Source: Micromonospora sp. CCTCC AA 2012012 (GTDB taxonomy: Bacteria; Actinomycetota; Actinomycetes; Mycobacteriales; Micromonosporaceae). Taken from it: a DNA stretch of 64,000 nt. Below the pieces are notes generated by a model. It was not told the origin of the DNA, made no database searches, and worked only from the letters and a program-made list of their open reading frames with translations. A program made the translations under genes and the position numbers. The stretch is taken from positions 6,324,001 through 6,388,000 of the forward strand of contig NZ_CP159342.1 in assembly GCF_040499845.1 (NCBI RefSeq), written 5' to 3'. Below, piece after piece: positions 50,452 to 58,531 of the stretch (its first letter is position 1; each line of letters starts with the position of its first letter).

Positions 50452-51843
50452 ATGACCACGACCATGCCCACATTCGCGTCCACCGGCCTGGCTCCGGCGC
50501 TCGTCGCCGAGCTGACCGTGCAGGGCATCACCGAGCCGTTCCCCATTCAGTCGGCCACCATTCCCGACTCGCTCGCCGGTCGGGACGTGCTCGGCCGGGG
50601 GCGTACCGGCTCCGGCAAGACGCTCGCCTTCGGCCTGCCGCTGCTGCACCGCGTCGCGGGCCGCCGGGCCCGCCCCGGCCGCCCGCTCGCGCTGGTGCTG
50701 GTGCCGACCCGGGAGCTGGCCCAGCAGGTCACCACCGCACTCACCCCGTACGCGCGTGCGCTCGGCGTGCGCTGCGTCACCGTCGTCGGCGGTCTCTCCC
50801 TCCAGCGCCAGGCGGACGCCCTCCGTGCCGGCGCCGAGGTGGTCGTCGCCACCCCCGGTCGGCTGCACGACCTGATCAACCGCGGTGACGCCCGCCTCGG
50901 CGAGGTGGCGGTCACCGTGCTCGACGAGGCCGACCAGATGGCCGACATGGGCTTCCTGCCGCAGGTCACCAAGCTGCTGGAGCAGGTCGCCCCGGACGGG
51001 CAGCGGATGCTCTTCTCCGCCACCCTCGACGGCGGCGTCGACCGGCTGGTCCGCCGCTTCCTGACCAACCCGGTCTCGCACTCGGTCGACCCGGGCACCG
51101 CCACGGTGACCGCGATGACCCACCACGTGCTGCACGTCGAGGCAGCGGACAAGCCCGACGCCCTCGCCCGGATCGCCGCCCGCGAGGGCCGCACCATCCT
51201 CTTCATCGGGACCAAGCACCGCGCCGACCGGCTCGCCCGTCAGCTGCTGTCCAAGGGCGTACGCGCGGCGGCGCTGCACGGTGGCAAGAGCCAGCCGCAG
51301 CGCACCCGGATCCTGGACCAGTTCAAGAGCGGCCAGATCACCGCGCTGGTCGCCACCGACGTGGCGGCCCGCGGCATCCACGTCGACGGGCTGGACCTCG
51401 TGGTCAACGCCGACCCGCCCACCGAGGCGAAGGACTACCTGCACCGGGGTGGGCGTACCGCCCGGGCCGGCGAGTCGGGCACCGTGGTCACGCTGGTCCT
51501 GCCGGAGCAGCGCCGGGACGTCACCCGGCTGATGAGCGTCGCCGGCATCCGCCCGCAGACCGCCCAGGTACGCCCCGGCGACGAGGCGCTGTCCCGGGTC
51601 ACCGGGGCCCGCGAGCCGTCCGGCGTGCCGGTGACGATCGCCGCCCCGGCGGCGGTCGCCGCCACGCGTACCGGGTCGGGTCGGGGTCGTCGGGCCGGTG
51701 GCGGTGACGGTTTCCGCGCCCCCGCTGGCCGGGCCACCGAGACGGGTCGTACGACGGGTGACTCCGTCGAGGCGGGCGGAGCGCGTTCGGTGCACCGCCC
51801 CTCCGGCCGTCGTCGTCGCCCTCAGCGCCCCCGTACCGCCTGA
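50452..51843 (+). CDS. DEAD-box ATP-dependent RNA helicase
   Basis: 463 residues. Q motif FPIQSATIPDSLAG, motif I GRTGSGKT, Ia VPTRELAQQ, Ib ATPGRLHDL, II LDEADQMADMGF (DEAD), III FSATLD, V VATDVAARGIHV and VI HRGGRTARAG. The C-terminal ~80 residues are basic with Arg/Gly (TGSGRGRRAGGGDG, SGRRRRPQRPRTA) and likely bind RNA. It remodels RNA in ribosome assembly or decay, often in the cold. It follows csp, and a hairpin covers its ribosome-binding site. Confidence 0.95.
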   Translation: MTTTMPTFASTGLAPALVAELTVQGITEPFPIQSATIPDSLAGRDVLGRGRTGSGKTLAFGLPLLHRVAGRRARPGRPLALVLVPTRELAQQVTTALTPYARALGVRCVTVVGGLSLQRQADALRAGAEVVVATPGRLHDLINRGDARLGEVAVTVLDEADQMADMGFLPQVTKLLEQVAPDGQRMLFSATLDGGVDRLVRRFLTNPVSHSVDPGTATVTAMTHHVLHVEAADKPDALARIAAREGRTILFIGTKHRADRLARQLLSKGVRAAALHGGKSQPQRTRILDQFKSGQITALVATDVAARGIHVDGLDLVVNADPPTEAKDYLHRGGRTARAGESGTVVTLVLPEQRRDVTRLMSVAGIRPQTAQVRPGDEALSRVTGAREPSGVPVTIAAPAAVAATRTGSGRGRRAGGGDGFRAPAGRATETGRTTGDSVEAGGARSVHRPSGRRRRPQRPRTA

Positions 51844-51856
51844 TCGAACCTCCCGT

Positions 51857-51888
51857 GCTGGCCCGTCCCTCTCCAGGGGCGGGCCAGC
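51857..51888 (+). terminator. Hairpin terminator after the DEAD-box helicase
   Basis: 14-bp stem (51857-51870 with 51875-51888, one G-T type mismatch), 4-base loop, followed by GCTTTCCC, 14 bases after the stop codon. Confidence 0.75.
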
Positions 51889-52107
51889 GCGCTTTCCCGA
51901 CCCTGGAACGCTTCCGCCCCGGGGTGGGCTGTCGGGTTCCACGGTCTCGCCGGGGGCAACGCGGCGGACGAGGCGCCGGGGTGATGGAGTCGGGGATCAG
52001 TCGGTGCGGCGTCTGATGGGCGACTGTCCCGGGGGCGGGGGTGGGCGAGGCTGGCGTCGGGGGGAAGCGGCCGGGGGGACCGGCCGCTGGCGCGGGGAGG
52101 GGTGACC

Positions 52108-52299
52108 ATGGCGGGCGACGCCGGCTCGGGGGCGCTGCGCGAGCTGCTGCTGGTTCTCGCTGTTGCGGGGGCGGGCCTGCTGCTCGCCATGGTTGCTGCC
52201 TTCGGCCCGTGGCACCCGGCGGCCGGTGACGTCGCCGGGGCCGGCCCGGTCGAATGGCACAGCCCCACCGGCCCGCTCACCCAGCCGGTCGTGAGCTGA
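52108..52299 (+). CDS. Small single-pass membrane protein
   Basis: 63 residues from ATG 52108 (GGGGAGGGGTGACC before it; GTG 52102 possible). One membrane helix, LLLVLAVAGAGLLLAMVAAF, then a short Pro/Gly-rich outer tail ending in HSPTGPLTQPVVS. No family recognised. An 8-bp hairpin (52067-52087) lies just upstream. The gene stands alone between the helicase terminator and an inverted repeat. Confidence 0.6.
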   Translation: MAGDAGSGALRELLLVLAVAGAGLLLAMVAAFGPWHPAAGDVAGAGPVEWHSPTGPLTQPVVS

Positions 52300-52339
52300 T
52301 CGACCGCCGGCTTCCCGCGTGCCGCGCGCACCGGGATCG

Positions 52340-52428
52340 CGCCCGAAGATCCCGCTCGATCCTGGATCGGGTGGCATCCGACGCGGTTCGACGCCACCAC
52401 TTCCTGGATCGAGCACGATCTTCGGGCG
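52340..52428. repeat. Long intergenic inverted repeat
   Basis: 23-bp arms (52340-52362 and 52406-52428) with two mismatches, beginning CGCCCGAAGATC. Inside is a smaller GTGGC/GCCAC stem (52371-52375 with 52393-52397). It lies between the convergent small membrane protein and Rrf2 genes. Sequence differs from the TGATCATGAGGT family, but size and placement are alike. Confidence 0.8.
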
Positions 52429-52452
52429 GGGGCGCGAAGGTCGCGCGACCGG

Positions 52453-52890
52453 TCAGTGCGGGGTGACGCGGTCGGCGAGCAGGTCGGCGAGGGTGGTCCG
52501 GTCGACGACCAGGGCGATCGCGCCGTGCACCGCCAGCCAGACGTCCCGCAGCCCGGTGGCGACGCCGTGGTAGCCGGCGCTGTCCGCCGGGAGGCCCCGC
52601 ACGCTGGTCAGCGTGCCGCCGACCGCGCGCAGGACGTCGCCGACGCTGATCTCGTCGGCCGGGCGGGCGAGGGCGTAGCCGCCGTCGGTGCCCCGGTGAC
52701 TGTGCAGCAGGTCGGCCCGGCGCAGGTCCAGCAGGATGCCCTGGAGGAAGCTGTGCGGGATCTGTTGACTCTCGGCCAGGCTCGCCGCCTTGACCAGCTC
52801 GCCGCCGCCGGTCCGACCGGGGGACCCGGTGACGTCGGCGACGGCGAGCATGGCCCGGAGTGCGTAGTCGGCGCGCGCGGAGACGTACAC
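52453..52890 (-). CDS. Rrf2-family regulator of the sulfonate-type ABC operon
   Basis: 145 residues from GTG 52890. Winged helix: VSARADYALRAMLAVADV, then ESQQIPHSFLQGILLDLRRA and the wing HRGTDGGYALARPADEIS. There is no cysteine anywhere, so it cannot hold the iron-sulfur cluster of IscR/NsrR; it is closer to CymR-type sulfur regulators. Last gene of the ABC operon, three bases after the permease. Likely binds the CCTAC palindrome in the operon promoter and represses when sulfur is plentiful (inference). Confidence 0.88.
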   Translation of the reverse strand: MYVSARADYALRAMLAVADVTGSPGRTGGGELVKAASLAESQQIPHSFLQGILLDLRRADLLHSHRGTDGGYALARPADEISVGDVLRAVGGTLTSVRGLPADSAGYHGVATGLRDVWLAVHGAIALVVDRTTLADLLADRVTPH

Positions 52891-52893
52891 GGC

Positions 52894-53778
52894 TCAGTTG
52901 CCGGCCTGGTCCAGCACGCCCCAGCGGCGCCGGATCGCCTTGTCCGCGGCGCCGAACGCGGCGTCCACCGCCAGGCCCACCACCAGGATGACGATCATGA
53001 TGGCCATCAGCCGGGGCGCCTCGTTGAGTTCCCGGGCATAGGTGAGCTGGGCGCCGATGGAGGTCTTGGTGGCGATGACCACCAGCAGCTCACCGGCCAT
53101 CAGGCTGCGCCAGGCGAACGCCCAGCCCTGCTTGAGCCCGGCCACGATGGCCGGCAGGGCGGCCGGCGCGATGACGTACCGGTAGAGGTTGAGCCCCCGG
53201 GCGCCGAGGTTGCGGCCGGCCCGGACCAGCAGCGGGGGCACGTAGTCCACGCCGTGGATGACGCCGTTGGCGACCGACGGGGCGGCGCCGAGCACCACCA
53301 CGAAGAAGATCGCCTGCTCGCTGAGCTGGAAGAGCAGGATCGCCAGCGGGAACCAGGCGATCGACGGCATGGTCTGCAAGGCGGTGATCATGGAGCCGAG
53401 GGCGGCCCGCAGGATCTTCACCCGGGCCACGGCCAGGCCGAGCAGCAGGCCGACGGCGACGGCGGCGGCGAAGCCCACCGCGGCCCGGCGACCGGTGGTG
53501 GCGAGGCCCTCCCAGAGCGCCGGGCTGACCAGGTAGTCGCCGAGATCGGCGAAGACCGTCGCCGGGCCGGGCAGCGCCCACGGGTCCTTCCACCCGGTCC
53601 AGACCACGAACTGCCACAGCGCGATGCTGAGCGCGAGGGCGGCGAGCTTCGGCCACGTGGCCGACCAGAGCTGCCGCAGTCGGGACGGGCCCTGCTCCTG
53701 CCCGGCGATCTCCAGCGCGTCCAGTCCGGAGATCTCCGCGTCGCTGCGCGTGGTCCCGGTGATCGTGTCACTGGCCAT
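52894..53778 (-). CDS. ssuC: Sulfonate/taurine/nitrate-type ABC transporter permease
   Basis: 294 residues from ATG 53778. An N-terminal cytoplasmic lead is followed by six helices (LAALALSIALWQFVVW first) and the EAA loop segment VRAGRNLGARGLNLYRYVIA. Typical of the SsuC/TauC/NrtB group. The gene overlaps the ATPase by 11 bases. The operon's Rrf2 regulator points to an organosulfur substrate, but nitrate or riboflavin-precursor transporters share this fold. Confidence 0.88.
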   Translation of the reverse strand: MASDTITGTTRSDAEISGLDALEIAGQEQGPSRLRQLWSATWPKLAALALSIALWQFVVWTGWKDPWALPGPATVFADLGDYLVSPALWEGLATTGRRAAVGFAAAVAVGLLLGLAVARVKILRAALGSMITALQTMPSIAWFPLAILLFQLSEQAIFFVVVLGAAPSVANGVIHGVDYVPPLLVRAGRNLGARGLNLYRYVIAPAALPAIVAGLKQGWAFAWRSLMAGELLVVIATKTSIGAQLTYARELNEAPRLMAIMIVILVVGLAVDAAFGAADKAIRRRWGVLDQAGN

Positions 53779-54547
53779 GGCGGCCCACCTCCGTACGCAG
53801 CCGGTCGGTGACCTCGGCGGCGATGTTCGCGATCTCGGGGGAGTCGATCCGGCGGGGTCGGGGCACGTCCACCCCGGTGGACCAGCTGATCCGGCCGGGA
53901 CGGCTGGAGAGCAGAATGATCCGGTCGGCGAGGCGGGCCGCCTCCCGCACGTTGTGGGTGACGAAGAGCACGGTGAGCTTCCGCTCGGACCAGATCCGCT
54001 CCAGCTCGTCGTGCAGGATGTCGCGGGTCATCGCGTCCAGCGCGCCGAACGGCTCGTCCATCAGCAGCACCGGGGTGTCCAGGGCGAGGGTGCGGGCCAG
54101 GGCGACCCGCTGCCGCATGCCGCCGGAGAGTTCGTGCGGTCGCTTGCGGCCGAAGTCGGCCAGGTGGACCGTACGCAGCAGCTCGGCGACCCTCGCCTTC
54201 CGTTCGGCCCGGGGCAGACCGCGCAGCTTCAGCGGCACCTCGACGTTGGCCTCGACGGTGAGCCAGGGGAAGAGGGCGGGCTCCTGGAACATCAGGCCGG
54301 GGTTGACGCCCTCGCCGAGTTCGATCTTCCCGCCGCTGGGCCGGTCCAGCCCGGCGACCAGGTTGAGCAGCGTGCTCTTGCCGCAGCCGGAGGCGCCGAC
54401 CAGGCAGACGAACTCGCCGGGGGCGACGTCCAGCGACACCCCGTCCAGCGCCAGGACGGCGTTGCCGCCCTGGCCGTACACCTTGGTCACGCCGCGCAGC
54501 GCGACCGAGCCGGTCGCGCTGCGCGTGGTCGTCGTGGTCGACGTCAC
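53768..54547 (-). CDS. ssuB: Sulfonate/taurine/nitrate-type ABC transporter ATP-binding protein
   Basis: 259 residues from GTG 54547, overlapping the binding-protein stop (GTGA). Walker A is GASGCGKST, the Q-loop is GLMFQEPALFPWLTVEANVE, the signature is LSGGMRQR, Walker B is VLLMDEPFGALDAMTRD, and the switch is VTHNVREAARLAD. The short MFQ..LFPW segment is characteristic of the SsuB/TauB group. Provides energy for the importer. Confidence 0.92.
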   Translation of the reverse strand: MTSTTTTTRSATGSVALRGVTKVYGQGGNAVLALDGVSLDVAPGEFVCLVGASGCGKSTLLNLVAGLDRPSGGKIELGEGVNPGLMFQEPALFPWLTVEANVEVPLKLRGLPRAERKARVAELLRTVHLADFGRKRPHELSGGMRQRVALARTLALDTPVLLMDEPFGALDAMTRDILHDELERIWSERKLTVLFVTHNVREAARLADRIILLSSRPGRISWSTGVDVPRPRRIDSPEIANIAAEVTDRLRTEVGRHGQ

Positions 54548-55608
54548 GGCTGGGTGACCTCGGGCTTGCCCTGCGCCTTGAGCACCTCGTTGAGGAACTT
54601 CAGGTCGTAGAGGCCGTTCAGGTCGACCGGCTGGGTCAGCTCGACGGCGACCGCGTGGTCCAGGCCGGTCTTCAGCGAGGACGCGATCGGGTCGTTGGTG
54701 AACTCCAGCGTCGGCCACGCCTGCTTGATCAGCTTGACGTCCAGCGGCTTACCGGTGATCTTGCCGATGTGGTCGGAGATGGCCTGCTGGGCCTCGTCCG
54801 GCTTGGTGTTGACGAACTCGTTCGCCGCCACCTGCCCCTCGACCAGCTTCTTGACCACGTCCGGGTGGGCCTTGAGGAACTTGGTGCTGACGATCAGGTT
54901 GGTGATCACGAACTTCTTGTCCGGCCAGAGGTCGCGCTCGTCGACGAGGACCTTGCCGCCGGCGTTGACCAGCCGGGAGACGTACGGCTCCGGCACCCAG
55001 GCGCCGTCGATCGCGCCGCTGGCGAAGGTGTCCACCGTCTGCGCGTTCTCCTGCGGGACGACCTTGACGTCGCCGCCGCCCTCCTTGGTGGTCTTGAGGC
55101 CCTTCTCCTTGAGCCAGTAGCGCAGCGCCACGTCCTGGGTGTTGCCGAGCTGCGGGGTGGCGATCTTCTTGCCGCGCAGCTGCTCGACCGAGGTGATGGT
55201 GGGCTTGACCACGAGGGCCACGCCGCCGGAGGCGGCGCCGGAGACCACCCGGACCGCCTCGCCCTTGGACTTGGAGAAGGCGTTCACGGTCGGGTTCGGA
55301 CCGATGTACGTGGCATCGAGCGCGCCGGAGAAGATCGCCTCGATGGCGGCCGGGCCGGCGTTGAACGTCTTGGTCTCCAGCTTGACGCCGCTGCCCAGCT
55401 TCTCGGCGAAGATCCCCTTCTCCACGCCGACGACGGCGGGGGCGTGGGTGATGTTGGGGAAGTAGCCGAGGCGCAGGGTCACCGGGCCGGCCTTGCCGGC
55501 GGCGTCATCGGTGTCGTCGCCGCAGGCGGCGGTACTGCCCAGGGTGGCCGCGCCGACGACGGCGAGGGTGGCGAGGGAGACCAGCCGACGGAAGGGGAGC
55601 CGTCTCAT
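54544..55608 (-). CDS. ssuA: Sulfonate/taurine/nitrate-type substrate-binding lipoprotein
   Basis: 354 residues from ATG 55608. The signal peptide ends at a lipobox cysteine (GSTAACGDD). The mature part has VTLRLGYFPNITHAPAVVGV, the pocket segment AAIEAIFSGALDATYIGPNP, QLRGKKIATPQLGNTQDV and GAIDGAWVPEPYVSRLV, as in SsuA/TauA proteins that bind alkanesulfonates. First gene of the operon; a CCTAC palindrome lies 22 bases upstream. Confidence 0.9.
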   Translation of the reverse strand: MRRLPFRRLVSLATLAVVGAATLGSTAACGDDTDDAAGKAGPVTLRLGYFPNITHAPAVVGVEKGIFAEKLGSGVKLETKTFNAGPAAIEAIFSGALDATYIGPNPTVNAFSKSKGEAVRVVSGAASGGVALVVKPTITSVEQLRGKKIATPQLGNTQDVALRYWLKEKGLKTTKEGGGDVKVVPQENAQTVDTFASGAIDGAWVPEPYVSRLVNAGGKVLVDERDLWPDKKFVITNLIVSTKFLKAHPDVVKKLVEGQVAANEFVNTKPDEAQQAISDHIGKITGKPLDVKLIKQAWPTLEFTNDPIASSLKTGLDHAVAVELTQPVDLNGLYDLKFLNEVLKAQGKPEVTQP

Positions 55609-55629
55609 CGTTGTCCAATCCGCAGTATT

Positions 55630-55642
55630 CCTACTTAGTAGG
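55630..55642 (-). promoter_or_regulatory. Probable Rrf2 operator in the ssu promoter
   Basis: CCTACTTAGTAGG is a 5-3-5 palindrome (CCTAC/GTAGG) 22 bases before the ssuA start, in an AT-richer patch (minus-strand CTACTAAGTAGGAATACTG) where the -10 would lie. AT-centred palindromes like this are what Rrf2/CymR regulators bind. Confidence 0.6.
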
Positions 55643-55867
55643 TAGGAAGACTGGAGTAACACGCGGCCGGCGTCAAGGCCGGTTCAGCATCCGGGAAGCC
55701 CCGACCTGCGTTTCTCGATAATTCCCACCTGTTCGGTGGAGTTACCCTCGCCGGTCGGCCCACCGCGCGGACCGCCGTCCGGTGCCCCGGCCGCCGTCGG
55801 CCGCCGACCCCCGGCGCGCCGTCGCCCCGCTGCCGGGAGCTGGCCGGTACGGGGGGTGCCGACGCGC

Positions 55868-55873
55868 TAGTGT
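55868..55873 (+). promoter_or_regulatory. -10 element of a leaderless promoter (M16 operon)
   Basis: TAGTGT, seven bases, then GTG 55881; no Shine-Dalgarno. Fixes the start of the first M16 gene. Confidence 0.55.
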
Positions 55874-55880
55874 CGATCAC

Positions 55881-57191
55881 GTGCCGACGCGGAGAGCGAG
55901 AATTCCAGCGACGAAATACCCGGTCGAGCGGTTCACCCTCGACAACGGCCTGCGGGTGGTGCTCACCCCTGACCGCAGCGCCCCGGTGATCGGGGTGGCG
56001 GTGGTCTACGACGTCGGCATCCGCTCCGAACCCGAGGGACGCACCGGCTTCGCCCACCTCTTCGAGCACCTGATGTTCCAGGGCTCGGAGAACCTGGAGA
56101 AGCTGGCCCACTTCCGGCACGTGCAGGGCGCCGGTGGGACCTTCAACGGCTCCACCCACCTGGACTACACCGACTACTACGAGACCCTGCCGGCCAATGC
56201 GCTGGAACGGGCCCTCTTCCTCGAGGCCGACCGGATGCGCGGTCCCCGCCTCACCGAGGAGAACCTGCGCAACCAGGTCGACGTGGTCAAGGAGGAGATC
56301 CGGGTCAACGTGCTCAACCGGCCGTACGGCGGGTTCCCCTGGCTGACCCTGCCGCCGGTCATGTTCGACACCTTCCCCAACGCGCACGACGGCTACGGCT
56401 CCTTCGACGACCTGGAGTCCGCCACCGTCGCCGACGCCGCCGACTTCTTCCGCCGCTACTACGCCAGCGGCAACGCCGTCCTGGCGGTCAGCGGCGACAT
56501 CGACGTGGCCGAGGCGACCGGGCTGATCGAGCGGCACTTCGGCGACGTGCCGGCCCGGCCCGCCCCGGACCGCCCCGACTTCACCGAACCCGACCTGACC
56601 GCCGAGCGGCGGAAGTCGTACACCGACAAGCTGGCGCCGCTGCCGGCGATCGCCGGGGCCTGGCGGGTGCCCGACCCGGTGAGCGACTTCGCCGGCTACC
56701 TGCCGTACGTGGTGCTGGCCGAGGTGCTCACCGACGGTGACGCCTCCCGGCTGGTCGAGCGGCTGGTGCAGCGGGACCGGACGGTCACCAGCCTCGGCGG
56801 CTACCTCGGCTTCATGGGTGACCCGTTCGACGTGCGTGACCCCACCGCGCTGCTGCTCCAGGCGCACCTGCCGCCCGGCGGCGACGTGGACAAGGTGCTG
56901 CGCACCCTCGACGAGGAGCTGGACCGGCTCGCCACCGACGGGCTCACCGAGGGTGAGCTGGCCCGTACCCAGGCCAGGATGGCCACCCACCTGCTGCGGG
57001 ACACCGACGCGGTGCTCGGCCGGGCACTGCGGATGGCCGTGCTGGAACAGCAGCGCGGCGAGCCGGGCCTGCTCAACGAGCTGCCCCGGCTGGTCGGCGA
57101 GGTCACCGAGGAGCAGGTCCGCGCCGCCGCCGCCACCCTGCGGCCGGAACGCCGCGCGTCCATCGAGGTCATCCCCGGAGGTGCCAAATGA
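55881..57191 (+). CDS. M16-family zinc metallopeptidase, catalytic subunit
   Basis: 436 residues from GTG 55881. Inverted zinc motif HxxEH in GFAHLFEHLMFQGSE (residues ~50-60), with the downstream Glu ligand in ALFLEADRMRGP/ENLRNQVDVVKEEIR. Fold like mitochondrial processing peptidase beta and PqqF. No signal peptide, so cytoplasmic or unconventional. It overlaps the next M16 gene (ATGA), and the two would form an active/inactive heterodimer. Substrate unknown. Confidence 0.93.
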   Translation: MPTRRARIPATKYPVERFTLDNGLRVVLTPDRSAPVIGVAVVYDVGIRSEPEGRTGFAHLFEHLMFQGSENLEKLAHFRHVQGAGGTFNGSTHLDYTDYYETLPANALERALFLEADRMRGPRLTEENLRNQVDVVKEEIRVNVLNRPYGGFPWLTLPPVMFDTFPNAHDGYGSFDDLESATVADAADFFRRYYASGNAVLAVSGDIDVAEATGLIERHFGDVPARPAPDRPDFTEPDLTAERRKSYTDKLAPLPAIAGAWRVPDPVSDFAGYLPYVVLAEVLTDGDASRLVERLVQRDRTVTSLGGYLGFMGDPFDVRDPTALLLQAHLPPGGDVDKVLRTLDEELDRLATDGLTEGELARTQARMATHLLRDTDAVLGRALRMAVLEQQRGEPGLLNELPRLVGEVTEEQVRAAAATLRPERRASIEVIPGGAK

Positions 57192-58531
57192 CGGCGACGG
57201 CGACCGTTTCCGCCGGGTCCCGGACGCTGCCGCCGCTCGGCCCCAACCGCAAGCTCAAGCTCCCCACCCAGGCCGAGCGCACCCTCGCCAACGGGCTCAC
57301 CGTGATCGCCGTACGCCGGCCGGCGGTGCCGCTGGTCGAGCTGCGGCTCTGGATGCCGTTCGGGCGCAGCCACCTGGCCCGCGGCGCGATGCTCGCCCAG
57401 ACCATGCTCTCCGGCACGCAGACCCTCACCGCGACCCAGATCGCCGCCGAGCTGCAGAAGGTCGGCGGCGGGCTCTCCGCCGGGGTCGACCCGGACCGGC
57501 TGATGCTCTCCGGGGCCGGCCTGGTCACCGGGTTGGACCGGATGCTGGAACTCCTCGCCGACGTGCTGACCGGGGCGACCTATCCGGGCGACTGGGTGGA
57601 GACCGAGCGGGACCGGCTGGTCGACCGGATCCAGGTCGCGCAGAGCCAGCCCGCCCACCTCGCCCGCACCGCGCTGCTCAAGCGGGTCTACGGCCGGCAC
57701 CCGTACGCGACCCAGACCCCGGAACCCGACCAGGTCCGCGCGGTCCGCCCGGCGGCCCTGCGGAAGCTGCACGCCGAGCGGGTCCACCCGGCCGGGGCGG
57801 TGCTGGTGCTGGTCGGCGACGTGCAGCCGGCCCGCGCGCTGGACGCCGCCGAGCAGGCCCTCGGCGGCTGGCGGGGCGACGGGCACGTCGCCGAGCTGCC
57901 GCCCGCCCCGCCGCTGGAGCCCGGCCCGCTGCTGCTGGTCGACCGGCCCGGCTCGGTGCAGTCGTCGCTGCGGATCGCGCTGCCGGCGGTGCCGCGTACC
58001 CACCCCGATCACGCCGCGCTGCAACTGGCCAACCTGATCTTCGGGGGCTACTTCTCGTCCCGCTGGGTGGAGAACATCCGCGAGGACAAGGGCTACACGT
58101 ACGGGCCGCACTCGATGGTCGAGCACTCGGTGGCCGGTTCGGTGCTGGTCGCCGGGGCCGAGGTGGCCACCGAGGTCACCGCCCCGGCGCTGCTGGAGAC
58201 CACGTACGAGCTGGGTCGGCTGGCGTCGCTGCCGGTCAAGCCGGAGGAGCTGGAGCAGGCCCGCCAGTACGCCCTGGGCACCCTCCAGCTCGGCATGTCC
58301 ACCCAGGCCGGGCTCGCCTCGCTGACCAGCGCGTACGCCGGCAACGGGCTGCGCCTGGACTTCCTCGCCGAGCACGCCGCCCGGTTGGCGAAGGCGACCG
58401 TGGCCGACGTCGCCGAGGCCGGGGCGCGCTACCTGTCCCCGGCGAAGGCGGTCGTGGTGGTGCTCGGCGACGCCGAACGGGTCGCCGGTCCGCTCTCCGC
58501 GCTGACCCCGGTACGGACGGAGCCGGCGTGA
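57188..58531 (+). CDS. M16-family peptidase, non-catalytic subunit
   Basis: 447 residues. Same fold as the preceding gene, but the zinc site is lost: the HxxEH position reads GAMLAQTMLSG. It retains the C-terminal Arg/Tyr-type substrate-binding part (SSRWVENIREDKGYTYGPHS). Equivalent to the glycine-loop alpha subunit of processing peptidases that helps hold substrate. Ends by GTGA overlap with the nudC-like gene, so the three are coupled. Confidence 0.92.
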   Translation: MTATATVSAGSRTLPPLGPNRKLKLPTQAERTLANGLTVIAVRRPAVPLVELRLWMPFGRSHLARGAMLAQTMLSGTQTLTATQIAAELQKVGGGLSAGVDPDRLMLSGAGLVTGLDRMLELLADVLTGATYPGDWVETERDRLVDRIQVAQSQPAHLARTALLKRVYGRHPYATQTPEPDQVRAVRPAALRKLHAERVHPAGAVLVLVGDVQPARALDAAEQALGGWRGDGHVAELPPAPPLEPGPLLLVDRPGSVQSSLRIALPAVPRTHPDHAALQLANLIFGGYFSSRWVENIREDKGYTYGPHSMVEHSVAGSVLVAGAEVATEVTAPALLETTYELGRLASLPVKPEELEQARQYALGTLQLGMSTQAGLASLTSAYAGNGLRLDFLAEHAARLAKATVADVAEAGARYLSPAKAVVVVLGDAERVAGPLSALTPVRTEPA

